A DNA stretch of 16,073 nt from Ga0074130 sp035565355 (GCA_035565355.1 DATMSM010000041.1:1-16073), one strand, 5' to 3'; numbered from the stretch's first letter, positions 7,361-14,534 are shown. Program-made: numbers and translations. Notes: generated by a model not told the origin, from the sequence alone.

Positions 7361-9709
7361 TCAGGCCGCCTTGCCAGCCGACTCAGCCCGCAGGATGAAG
7401 GCCGCCTCCACCATATTGCGCAGTGCGGCTTCGGTCTCCGGCCAGCCGCGGGTCTTGAGGCCGCAGTCCGGGTTCACCCACAGTTGCTTGGCCGGCACCA
7501 CTTCGGCGGCCTTCTTCAGCAGATGCACCATCTCGTCCGTCGAGGGCACGCGCGGCGAGTGAATGTCATACACGCCGGGGCCGATGTCGTTCGGGTACTG
7601 GAAGTCGCCGAAGCCGGTGAGCAGTTCCATGTCGGAACGGCTGGTCTCGATGGTGATCACGTCGGCATCCATGGCGGCGATCTCCGGCAGTATGTCGTTG
7701 AACTCCGAGTAGCACATATGCGTGTGGATCTGCGTGTCGTCCTGCACGCCGGAAGCAGTGATGCGGAATGCGCGCGTGGCCCAGGCCAGATAGCGCTTCC
7801 AGTCGTTCTTACGCAGCGGCAGGCCTTCGCGAATCGCCGGCTCGTCGATCTGGATGATGCCGATGCCGGCTTGCTCCAGATCCACGACCTCGTCGCGAAT
7901 TGCCAGGGCGATTTGCAAGGCGGTTTGCGCGCGCGGCTGATCGTCGCGCACGAAGGACCACTGCAGCATCGTGATCGGGCCGGTCAGCATGCCCTTCATC
8001 GGGCGCTGGGTCAGCTTCTGGGCATAGGTGGTCCATTCCACGGTCATGGCCTGCGGACGTGACACGTCGCCGAAAATGATAGGCGGCTTGACGCAGCGCG
8101 AGCCGTAGGACTGCACCCAGCCGTTCTGCGAGAAGGTGTAGCCGGCGAGCTGTTCACCGAAGTATTCGACCATGTCGTTGCGCTCGGCTTCGCCGTGTAC
8201 CAGCACGTCGATATCCAGCTTTTCCTGCGCCTGCACGGCGGTGGTAATGGCCTTGCCCATAGCGGCGGTGTAAGCAGCATCGTCGAGCTCGCCGCGCTTC
8301 CAGGCGGCACGCGCCGCACGGATTTCCGTTGTCTGCGGGAATGAGCCTATGGTGGTGGTAGGGAAAGGCGGCAGCTTGAAGCGGGCCTGCTGCTTGTCGC
8401 TGCGCACGGCGAAGGGCGAGCACCGGCGGTCGGCATGCTCGGCCAATGCGTTGATGCGGGCAGCCACGGCGGGGTTGTGTACGCGCGGGCTGTTGCGGCG
8501 GCCGGCAATCGCCGCCGCCGACGCTGCCAGCTCGGTTGCAACCGAGGCCTCGCCGTCGTTGAGGGCGCGCTTGAGGATGTTGAGTTCGGCCAGCTTCTCC
8601 GCGGCAAAGGCCAGCCAGGACTTGAGCTCGGCATCCATCTTCACTTCCGTTTGCAGCGACAGCGGCACGTGCAGCAGCGAGCAGGAGGGGGCCAGCCACA
8701 GGCTGTGGCCGGGGCGGCGTGCGATCAGCATGCGGATCAGGTCCAGGCTTGCATTCAGGTCGTTGCGCCAGATATTGCGGCCGTCGATGAGGCCCAGCGA
8801 CAGGACCTTGTGCGCCGGCAGCCAGTCCAGCACGCCGGCCAGATCCTGCGGTGCGCGTATAGCATCGATATGCAAGCCCGCAACGGGCAGGCGGCAGGCA
8901 AGGTTGATGTTGTCTTCGAGCGGCGAGAAATAGGTTGCCAGCAGCAGATTGACGCCGCAGGTAGCGAGCTGTGCATAGGTCTGTTCGAAGGCCTGACGCC
9001 AGGCCACGGGCAGGTCGAGGCCGAGGATGGGTTCGTCGATCTGCACCCAGCTGACATTGGCGGCCTTCAATTGCGCCAGCAACTGTGCATAGACTTCCAG
9101 CAGTTGCGGCAACAGGCTGAAGCGGTCGAAGTTGTCGGACTTTTCCTTGCCCAGCCATAGGAAGGAGAGCGGCCCAACCAGCACGACCTTGGCGTTATGG
9201 CCCAGCGCCTGGGCTTCGGAAACCTGAGCCAGCAGTGATTGCGCCTGCAGGCTGAATTGTGTATCGGCCGTGAATTCGGGTACCAGATAGTGGTAGTTGG
9301 TGTCGAACCACTTGGTCATTTCCAGCGCGGGCTTGCCCGCGCCGTGATCGTGGTCGGCATGGTTGCAGCCGTGACCACAGCTGTCAGCGACGACTTCGCG
9401 GGCGACGCCGCGCGCCAGGGTGAAGTAGCGCTCCAGCTCGGTTTCACGGCCAGAGAAGCCGAAGCGCGCCGGCTCGCAGCCCAGCCACTGGATGTGGTTG
9501 GCGATGTGGTCGTAGTAGGCGAAGTCGCCCACGCTGACGAAGTCCAGGCCGGCATCGCGTTGTTCGGCCCAGTGGCGCGCGCGCAGCGTCCTGCCGACTT
9601 CCTGCAGAGCGGGAGCGTCGATTTCGCCCTTCCAGTGCTTTTCGAGTGCGGACTTGAGTTCGCGTTGCAGGCCGACCCTAGGGTAGCCCAGCGTGTGAAT
9701 ACGGATCAT
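7361..9709 (-). CDS. metE: Cobalamin-independent methionine synthase MetE
   Basis: MetE transfers a methyl group from methyl-tetrahydropteroyl-polyglutamate to homocysteine, the last step of methionine synthesis, in the cytoplasm. The 782-residue protein starts MIRIHTLGYPRVG, and all four zinc ligands are visible: His664 and Cys666 (IHTHMCYSEF), Glu688 (ITIETSRSDME) and Cys749 (WVNPDCGLKTRGW). Each is offset by 23 from the E. coli numbering, so the core is collinear. The start at 9709 has a well-placed AAGGTG site; an in-frame ATG 33 nt upstream would remove that site from the leader. An oddity is a His/Cys-rich insert CGHGCNHADHDHG at about 111-123, before the conserved MTKWFDTNYHY. Divergent metR and a MetR-type palindrome point to homocysteine-responsive activation. 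Confidence 0.97.
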   Translation of the reverse strand: MIRIHTLGYPRVGLQRELKSALEKHWKGEIDAPALQEVGRTLRARHWAEQRDAGLDFVSVGDFAYYDHIANHIQWLGCEPARFGFSGRETELERYFTLARGVAREVVADSCGHGCNHADHDHGAGKPALEMTKWFDTNYHYLVPEFTADTQFSLQAQSLLAQVSEAQALGHNAKVVLVGPLSFLWLGKEKSDNFDRFSLLPQLLEVYAQLLAQLKAANVSWVQIDEPILGLDLPVAWRQAFEQTYAQLATCGVNLLLATYFSPLEDNINLACRLPVAGLHIDAIRAPQDLAGVLDWLPAHKVLSLGLIDGRNIWRNDLNASLDLIRMLIARRPGHSLWLAPSCSLLHVPLSLQTEVKMDAELKSWLAFAAEKLAELNILKRALNDGEASVATELAASAAAIAGRRNSPRVHNPAVAARINALAEHADRRCSPFAVRSDKQQARFKLPPFPTTTIGSFPQTTEIRAARAAWKRGELDDAAYTAAMGKAITTAVQAQEKLDIDVLVHGEAERNDMVEYFGEQLAGYTFSQNGWVQSYGSRCVKPPIIFGDVSRPQAMTVEWTTYAQKLTQRPMKGMLTGPITMLQWSFVRDDQPRAQTALQIALAIRDEVVDLEQAGIGIIQIDEPAIREGLPLRKNDWKRYLAWATRAFRITASGVQDDTQIHTHMCYSEFNDILPEIAAMDADVITIETSRSDMELLTGFGDFQYPNDIGPGVYDIHSPRVPSTDEMVHLLKKAAEVVPAKQLWVNPDCGLKTRGWPETEAALRNMVEAAFILRAESAGKAA

Positions 9710-9754
9710 GGCAATACACCTTTGAATGTTGACGCATAGCATGATGGTCGTTTA

Positions 9755-9782
9755 TTGTGTATTACTCAAACGAAACTATTTA
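9755..9782 (+). promoter_or_regulatory. Possible metR promoter
   Basis: TTGTGT (9755-9760) and TATTTA (9777-9782), separated by 16 nt, form a weak sigma-70-like promoter pointing to metR. A start near 9790 would put the MetR palindrome just downstream, as expected for autorepression. The match is modest and the spacer is AT-rich, so other hexamers are possible. I could not pick a convincing metE promoter on the other strand. Confidence 0.35.
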
Positions 9783-9792
9783 AGATTGTTTG

Positions 9793-9805
9793 TGAATTAA
9801 ATTCA
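9793..9805. promoter_or_regulatory. MetR-type operator in metE-metR spacer
   Basis: The sequence TGAATTAAATTCA is a perfect palindrome that fits the enterobacterial MetR consensus TGAA-N5-TTCA. It lies in the 108-nt spacer, 84 nt before the metE start and 12 nt before the metR start. LysR regulators of divergent pairs commonly bind such sites to activate the target and repress themselves. Binding here is inferred from the motif match and the identity of the adjacent gene. Confidence 0.75.
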
Positions 9806-9808
9806 TAT

Positions 9809-9812
9809 GGAG
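9809..9812 (+). promoter_or_regulatory. Ribosome binding site deciding the metR start
   Basis: GGAG lies five bases before GTG 9818. It favours this start over in-frame upstream GTG codons, which would place the start within the promoter and operator region and give a tail not seen in MetR proteins. Confidence 0.7.
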
Positions 9813-9817
9813 TCTGC

Positions 9818-10747
9818 GTGAGAACCATCCTGGAACTGCGCCATCTGCGCACCCTGGTCGCCCTGCGTGCCACCGGCAGCCTGTCGAAAGCCGCTACGCT
9901 GCTGAATCTCACGCAGTCGGCCCTGTCGCATCAGATCAAGGCCATCGAGGATCACTACGGCATGGCGCTGTTCGAGCGCAAGTCGGCGCCGCTGGCCTTT
10001 ACTGTGCCGGGGCAGCGATTGCTGACACTTGCGGACACGATATTGCCGCAGGTCGATGATGCAGAGCGTGACGTCGCTCGCCTGGGTGAGGGCATGGCCG
10101 GGCAGTTGCGCATCGCGGTCGAGTGTCATACCTGTTTCGACTGGCTGATGCCGGCCATGGACGTGTTCCGCACGCGCTGGCCGGAGGTCGAGCTGGATAT
10201 CGTTTCAGGCTTTCATTCCGACCCGGTCGGCCTGCTGCATCAGCATCGCGCCGAGCTTGCCATCGTCAGCGATTTTTCGCAGCAGGAACAGGAAGCCGGC
10301 ATCGCCTATCTGCCGCTGTTCAGCTACGAGATGGTGGGCCTGCTCGCCAACGGCCACGCGCTGACGCAACGCAGCTTCCTGCGCCCACAGGATTTTGCGG
10401 GCGAAACCCTGATCACCTATCCGGTGCCCGACGAGATGCTGGACCTGATGCGGCAGGTGCTGACTCCCGCCGGCATCAGTCCGCAGCGCCGCACCACGGA
10501 GCTGACGGTGGCGATCCTGCAGCTCGTCGCCAGCGGCCGCGGGGTTGCCGCACTACCCTTGTGGGCGGTCAAGGAGTATCTGGATCGCGGCTACGTCAGT
10601 GCCTTGCCGATCACCAAAAAAGGTTTGACCGGCAAGCTCTACGCTGCCTGCGCCGGCAGCTATGCCGAGCGGCCCTTCGTGCGTGATTTCGTTGACATCA
10701 TCCGCGACAGTTCGCTGCTCAATCTGCCGGGCATCGTGCTGCTCTAG
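9818..10747 (+). CDS. metR: LysR-type methionine regulator MetR
   Basis: From the GTG at 9818 the protein is 309 residues (E. coli MetR 317). The N-terminal winged helix-turn-helix reads LRHLRTLVALRATGSLSKAA and then LTQSALSHQIKAIEDHYG; FERKSAPLAFT follows. The effector-binding half contains RIAVECHTCFDWLMPAMDVF, close to the IAIECHSCIQWLTPAL of E. coli MetR, which supports MetR over a generic LysR call. MetR activates metE and other methionine genes with homocysteine as co-inducer. It diverges from metE. The stop shares the tetranucleotide CTAG with the stop of the convergent dacB, with no terminator visible between them. Confidence 0.93.
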   Translation: MRTILELRHLRTLVALRATGSLSKAATLLNLTQSALSHQIKAIEDHYGMALFERKSAPLAFTVPGQRLLTLADTILPQVDDAERDVARLGEGMAGQLRIAVECHTCFDWLMPAMDVFRTRWPEVELDIVSGFHSDPVGLLHQHRAELAIVSDFSQQEQEAGIAYLPLFSYEMVGLLANGHALTQRSFLRPQDFAGETLITYPVPDEMLDLMRQVLTPAGISPQRRTTELTVAILQLVASGRGVAALPLWAVKEYLDRGYVSALPITKKGLTGKLYAACAGSYAERPFVRDFVDIIRDSSLLNLPGIVLL

Positions 10748-12174
10748 CGCCCGGGATTGGCGTCGACCAGCCAGTTCAGCAAAGCATCCTGCGCGCCCTG
10801 GCCGGCGGCGGCATTGGGGTGGTTGATCAGGAACACCACGATCTGCCACTTGCCTTGCTTGTCGCGCACATAACCGGCGATGGTCTTGACGCCATCGAGA
10901 GTACCGGTCTTGATGTGGCCCTGGCCGAATGCGCCGTTGTCGCGCAAGCGCTTCTTCATGGTGCCATCCACGCCGGTGATCGGCAGCGAGGCGATGAACT
11001 CCGGCATCAGCGGGCTTTGCCAGGCGCTGTTGAGCAGGGCGGCGAGGCTTTGCGCGCTGATGCGCTCGCTGCGCGAGAGGCCCGAGCCGTTGTCGAGCAC
11101 CAGTTCCGGCATGCGCAGCGATTTCTTTTCCAGCCACAGGCGCACCGCATTCGCCGCGCCGGCCGAGCTGCCGTCGCCCAGACTCAGGTAGAGCTGGCGC
11201 GTCATGACGTTGTTGCTGAACTTGTTGATGTCGCGGATGAGTTCGGCCAGCGGCGGCGATTCAATGGCGGCGAGTTGCGCTGCGCTTGGCGGCACGCGCC
11301 CATCGCCGGGCGCGCCGGCGATGCTGCCGCCGAGCTCTTCCCAGAGCTGGCGGAACACCCCGTAGACATAGTTGGGGTGGTCGAGCACGCCGAGGTGCCA
11401 GGTCTGCTTGCCGCAACTGCGCGCATAGCTGCCGGTGATGACCAGATGGAAGCGGTCCGGGTGCGGGCTGATGTCGGCGCGCAGGCGGCTGCGCCAGTCG
11501 CCGCACACGCCATCGGTCAGCGTGACCTGGCTGATGAGGTAGAGGTTGGCCGGTTGCGGCTCGGCCTGGATCTGCAGCTTGTCGTTGTCGACGCCGAGTT
11601 GCAGGCGCACGCTCTTCCAATTGAGCAGCAGTGCATCGGGCTTGACGTTGTAGGGCCGCAGCGGCTGATCGTCGAAGGGAACATCGTTGCCGGAGCCGCC
11701 ATTGATGATGGTGGTATCGCCTGGGCTCAGCGTGAAGGCACTGCGATCAAGCAAGAGGCCGCCCTTGATTTCGCGCAGGCCGCTGGCGCGCAACTGGCGC
11801 AGCAGCAGCCAGAACTGTTCGAAGCTGAGGCGCGGGTCGCCGCTGCCCTTCAAGTACAGATCGCCGTAGAGCACGCCGTCCTGTGGCGGCATCAGGCTGT
11901 AGGCTGTGGTCTGCCAGGTATGGGCCGGACCGAGGATGTCCAGCCCCGCATAGGTGGTGACCAGCTTCATGACCGAGGCCGGGTTCATCACCGCTGCGGC
12001 ATTGTGCTGCAGCCACGGCTTTTTGGCGCCGGCTTCCTGGACCACCACCGCAACACTGCTGACGGGGATGTTCACATTCTTCAGCGCCTGGCCGACATGC
12101 GCTGGCAGGTTGGCGCTCGCCCGGGGGGCGGTGGAGGCGAGGCACAAGGCGACGGCGAGGATGAGCGTTCTCAT
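10744..12174 (-). CDS. dacB: D-alanyl-D-alanine carboxypeptidase/endopeptidase PBP4 (DacB)
   Basis: The 476-residue protein starts with a signal peptide (about 1-21, cleavage near RASA-N) and carries the three active-site motifs of class C low-molecular-weight penicillin-binding proteins: SVMK (67-70, nucleophile Ser67) within NPASVMKLVTTYA, SNN (320-322) and KTG (422-424) within GHIKTGTLDGVKTIAGYV. The large insert between SxxK and SxN is typical of PBP4. It trims or cleaves peptidoglycan cross-links in the periplasm. Its ATG overlaps the stop of the upstream TonB-like gene (ATGA) and there is no strong separate ribosome binding site, so translation is probably coupled. Length matches E. coli DacB (477). 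Confidence 0.95.
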   Translation of the reverse strand: MRTLILAVALCLASTAPRASANLPAHVGQALKNVNIPVSSVAVVVQEAGAKKPWLQHNAAAVMNPASVMKLVTTYAGLDILGPAHTWQTTAYSLMPPQDGVLYGDLYLKGSGDPRLSFEQFWLLLRQLRASGLREIKGGLLLDRSAFTLSPGDTTIINGGSGNDVPFDDQPLRPYNVKPDALLLNWKSVRLQLGVDNDKLQIQAEPQPANLYLISQVTLTDGVCGDWRSRLRADISPHPDRFHLVITGSYARSCGKQTWHLGVLDHPNYVYGVFRQLWEELGGSIAGAPGDGRVPPSAAQLAAIESPPLAELIRDINKFSNNVMTRQLYLSLGDGSSAGAANAVRLWLEKKSLRMPELVLDNGSGLSRSERISAQSLAALLNSAWQSPLMPEFIASLPITGVDGTMKKRLRDNGAFGQGHIKTGTLDGVKTIAGYVRDKQGKWQIVVFLINHPNAAAGQGAQDALLNWLVDANPGR

Positions 12175-12704
12175 TGCAGGCGGAAGGTAACGGGCAGGAT
12201 GATTTCGGCGCGGCCGCCGGTATTGAGCTGGCCAGCCCGCAGGGCGGACTGCAGTGCGGCGTGATCCAGCTCGGGATGGCCGCTACCGGCGGCGACGCTG
12301 GCATGCAGTATGGTGCCGTTTGCGTCGAGCTTGAGCAGGAGGTGCACGGTGCCCTCATGTCCTGCATCGATGGCGGCCTGCGGATAGAGAATATGTTCCG
12401 ACAACTTGCGCAGTGCACGCTGTTCGTCGCTGGCCTTGAGACGGCTGGGCCGGGGCGATGGCGTCCTGGCTTGGGTAGGCGGCGGCTCGGGTGTTGTGGC
12501 CTCCTGCGCCAGGGTGTTTTTCTCGAACACCCCCGGATCGGGCGGCACCTCTGGCTGCGGCCTTGCCTCCGGGATCAGCAGTCGGGCCTCGATGCGCGGC
12601 GACTTGGGCGGTGCGGCTGCAGGCAGGCGCCCCGCCAGCAGGGCGAGGTGCAGCAGCAGGGAAACCGTCAGCGCCAGGCAGATGCGAGCGGAGGGTGAGT
12701 TCAT
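12171..12704 (-). CDS. Small TonB-like energy transducer protein
   Basis: The 177-residue protein has one hydrophobic N-terminal anchor (about 8-30), a Pro-rich periplasmic stretch (about 31-88, with repeated Pro-Glu, Pro-Pro and Ser-Pro) and a C-terminal TonB-like domain: LYPQAAIDAGHEGTVHLLLK, a middle VAAGSGHPELDHAALQSAL and a final ILPVTFRL. TonB proteins couple the proton motive force to outer-membrane transporters through ExbB/ExbD, but neither these nor a receptor gene is visible here. It overlaps dacB by 4 nt, so the two are probably coexpressed. The start codon has a poor ribosome binding site, but a stop lies five codons upstream with no alternative start. It may be a dedicated or degenerate TonB paralogue; the partner is unknown. 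Confidence 0.82.
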   Translation of the reverse strand: MNSPSARICLALTVSLLLHLALLAGRLPAAAPPKSPRIEARLLIPEARPQPEVPPDPGVFEKNTLAQEATTPEPPPTQARTPSPRPSRLKASDEQRALRKLSEHILYPQAAIDAGHEGTVHLLLKLDANGTILHASVAAGSGHPELDHAALQSALRAGQLNTGGRAEIILPVTFRLQ

Positions 12705-12746
12705 GGGAACGTCAGGGCGTCAATCTGTGTCAGTAGGTATCAAAGA

Positions 12747-12776
12747 CTTATACAGTGAGCCGCATTCTGCTATAAG
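12747..12776. promoter_or_regulatory. Possible overlapping divergent promoters (TonB-like gene / ankyrin gene)
   Basis: CTTATA (12747-12752) and TATAAG (12771-12776) are mirror-image -10-like hexamers in the 98-nt divergent spacer. The plus-strand copy is preceded by TGC, giving an extended -10 (TGCTATAAG), and would serve the ankyrin gene. The other would serve the TonB-like gene. Each occupies the place where the other's -35 would be, and no good -35 is seen for either. Low confidence. Confidence 0.35.
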
Positions 12777-12802
12777 GCGCTAGTGATTGTAGGGAGCTGG
12801 AA

Positions 12803-13930
12803 GTGAAGAACTCTTGGCGTACTCGCCTTTTTATCCTCGGAATTTGTGCAGCGGTGCTGCAGCCTGCAGCGGCTGCGCCGGACGTGTCGCCGGTGACTTT
12901 CGGCGTAGCCATCGAACGTGGCGATATCGACTTAGCGCGGCGCTGGCTGGATGCCGGCCTGCCGGTCGACTTTGTCGGCGATCGCGTCGGCACCGGCCTC
13001 ATGATCGCGGCCTGGGAGGGCAACCTGCCCATGATGGAGTTATTCGCGCAGCGCGGCGCCCGCCTCGATGCAGTCAACCGGAATGGCGAACAGGCGCTGC
13101 AGCTGGCGGCCTACAAGGGCAATTTCGAAGCGGTCAAATGGTTGCTCGACCACGGTGCTCCGCTGGAGCGTCGCGGCAATGAGTGGGGTGCGCTGCATTA
13201 TGCGGCCTTCAACGGCCACCGCGAGCTGGCGCAGTATCTGATCAATCGCGGCGCCGACGTCAATGCCCGCGCGCCCAATCAGGCCACCTCGCTGATGCTG
13301 GCAGCACGCGAGGGTCGTGAGGTGATCGCGGAAGATCTGCTCAAGGCCGGCGCCGATCCGACCCTGACCAACGATCTGGGCGAAACGCCGTTGGTATGGG
13401 CCATGCGACATGGCAATGTGAGCATCGCCAAGATGGTCAGCTCACCCGAGGCTTTTGCCAATGCCGCGCGCAATCCGCGCCCGGCGACTCCCGCCATGCG
13501 TTCGGTGGCGGCACCGCAGCAGATCGAGGATCTGTTGCGCCGCATTCGGCAGGCCGAGGGCCAGAACCTGCCGACGGCCGGCTTGCGTAAGCAACTCGCG
13601 ACTGCGCTGGTGCGCCAGCGCGAAGAGAACAAGCGCGCCATGGCCGATGCCGAGCGCAATCAGGCCGGTGCCGTCAAGGGCATCGTAATTACGGCGCAGC
13701 GTCAGGGCGGCGGGGAAAAGGCCGAGCTCGTGTATGGCAAGGCAGCGCCGGCAACTCCGATTGCGGCCAAGCCTGCAGGCGGGGCCGTGTCGACCACGGC
13801 ATCAGCTGGCGGCAAGCAGGACAATATCCAGATCCTTCTGGCACGCATCCGTGCCGCCAAGGCCAACGGGCAACCGACCGATGAACTGCGCAAGCAGTTG
13901 ATGGATGCGGTTGCCGGTTACAAGGACTAG
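12803..13930 (+). CDS. Secreted ankyrin-repeat protein with duplicated C-terminal motif
   Basis: The 375-residue protein starts at GTG 12803 with AGGGAG six bases upstream. An N-terminal signal peptide (about 1-25, ending PAAAA) implies periplasmic export. Residues 30-212 form about five ankyrin repeats (motifs such as GLMIAAWEGNLPMMELFAQR, ALHYAAFNGHRELAQYLINR and SLMLAAREGREVIAEDLLKA). A low-complexity linker follows, with a helical motif present twice: residues 241-269 and 342-370 both read I-x2-LL-x-RIR-x-A and end PT-x2-LRKQL. Between the copies is a segment containing KGIVITAQRQGGG. Ankyrin repeats bind proteins; the partner is unknown. The gene diverges from the TonB-like gene and ends 10 nt from the convergent LuxR-type gene. 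I do not recognise a named family for the whole protein. Confidence 0.88.
   Translation: MKNSWRTRLFILGICAAVLQPAAAAPDVSPVTFGVAIERGDIDLARRWLDAGLPVDFVGDRVGTGLMIAAWEGNLPMMELFAQRGARLDAVNRNGEQALQLAAYKGNFEAVKWLLDHGAPLERRGNEWGALHYAAFNGHRELAQYLINRGADVNARAPNQATSLMLAAREGREVIAEDLLKAGADPTLTNDLGETPLVWAMRHGNVSIAKMVSSPEAFANAARNPRPATPAMRSVAAPQQIEDLLRRIRQAEGQNLPTAGLRKQLATALVRQREENKRAMADAERNQAGAVKGIVITAQRQGGGEKAELVYGKAAPATPIAAKPAGGAVSTTASAGGKQDNIQILLARIRAAKANGQPTDELRKQLMDAVAGYKD
13523..13912 (+). repeat. Two copies of a 29-residue motif in the ankyrin gene
   Basis: Codons at 13523-13609 and 13826-13912 encode related 29-residue segments. About 15 positions are identical, including LL-x-RIR and LRKQL, separated by a 72-residue linker. 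Copy 1 reads QAEGQNLPTAG and copy 2 AAKANGQPTDE in the middle. The DNA copies are diverged, so this is an old protein-level duplication. Confidence 0.8.
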
Positions 13931-13940
13931 ACGCGCAGGC

Positions 13941-14231
13941 CTATTGCAACTGCGTTTCCTGGCTCAGGGCCAGGATGCGGGTAATCGCCTGAGCGCGGTT
14001 GCGCACGTCGATCTTGCGGAAGATCCGCTGCAGATGATTCTTCACGGTGAATTGGCTGATGCCGAGAATCATCCCGATTTCAAGATTGGTCTTGCCGTGA
14101 CCGACCCAATGCATGATTTCGGTTTCGCGCTCGCTCAGACGCATGCTGTCGTCCTCGGCCGGGGTGGTCGGGGTGTGCGGGCGGTTGTAGGACCATTCGA
14201 GGCCGGACTGGATAAGAAGGCTGGCAGGCAT
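13941..14231 (-). CDS. Stand-alone LuxR-type helix-turn-helix regulator
   Basis: The 96-residue protein is little more than a LuxR/NarL-type DNA-binding domain (about 31-90): LSERETEIMHWVGHGKTN, EIGMILGISQFTVKNHLQRI and FRKIDVRNRAQAITRI. Nearly all core family positions are kept. The 30-residue N-terminus is too short for a receiver or autoinducer domain, so the input is not obvious; it could act as a constitutive binder, by abundance, or with a partner. The ATG has AGGAG six bases upstream, which supports a complete gene and not a truncated remnant. It lies 48 nt after a possible 62-residue gene behind a sigma-54-type promoter. The HTH loosely resembles those of EpsA-like exopolysaccharide regulators of betaproteobacteria; target genes are unknown. 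Confidence 0.87.
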   Translation of the reverse strand: MPASLLIQSGLEWSYNRPHTPTTPAEDDSMRLSERETEIMHWVGHGKTNLEIGMILGISQFTVKNHLQRIFRKIDVRNRAQAITRILALSQETQLQ

Positions 14232-14279
14232 GTTGGACTCCTGTGATAAAGGATGGGGCGGATGGCTTGTGGCCGGAAT

Positions 14280-14468
14280 TCAGGCGGGCCTATAGGCCAG
14301 TGCGCTCAGAGCGGGCGTCTGGGCTGCGGGCCCAGGGCGGTGTAAGCGGCTGGCAGTTCTTGGGCGGGCACCGGGGCGACGCGGCCCCATGGCCCGGACA
14401 ATGCCGTAGGCGTGAGCGGTGATCTGGGTGATAGCGCTGCATCGGACGCTAAATTCTTTTAGAGACAT
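14280..14468 (-). CDS. Possible small protein upstream of LuxR-type gene
   Basis: A 62-codon frame starts MSLKEFSVRCSAITQITAHA and continues with a basic, Pro/Ala-rich tail ending AYRPA. I do not recognise it. In its favour are a strong AAGGA ribosome binding site about six bases before the ATG, a position about 40 nt downstream of the predicted sigma-54 start site, and placement before the LuxR-type gene in the same direction. Against it are the low-complexity second half and no visible domain. It could be a real small protein, a leader peptide or chance. No membrane segment is visible. Confidence 0.4.
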   Translation of the reverse strand: MSLKEFSVRCSAITQITAHAYGIVRAMGPRRPGARPRTASRLHRPGPAAQTPALSALAYRPA

Positions 14469-14518
14469 CGTGCTTCCTTTCAGTGAGACAAGTCCGGCAG
14501 GGCCGGTCGCCTTGTCTT

Positions 14519-14534
14519 TGCAAGAATGCTGCCA
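14519..14534 (-). promoter_or_regulatory. Sigma-54 (RpoN) -24/-12 promoter
   Basis: On the minus strand the sequence reads TGGCAGCATTCTTGCA. Compared with the consensus TGGCACG-N4-TTGCW it has the invariant GG and GC with exactly 10 bases between them, and differs only at the two bases after TGGCA. The predicted start is near 14508, about 40 nt before the ATG of the small gene. An IHF-like site and inverted repeats lie upstream, as expected for enhancer-dependent promoters. Confidence 0.72.

Noticed and set aside
7250..8062. Plus-strand open frame (270 codons) opposite the metE 3' end
   Set aside because: It runs through the terminator hairpin and the zinc-binding domain of metE; no recognisable protein.
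9710..9742. Upstream in-frame ATG for metE
   Set aside because: The well-placed AAGGTG ribosome binding site and the conserved MIRIHTLGYPRVG beginning favour the start at 9709.
9755..9817. Upstream in-frame start for metR
   Set aside because: Would place coding sequence over the promoter and MetR palindrome; GGAG before GTG 9818 and the family N-terminus support the later start.
10819..12264. Plus-strand open frame (481 codons) opposite dacB
   Set aside because: dacB has all three active-site motifs in the other strand; this frame has no domain and the composition of an antisense shadow.
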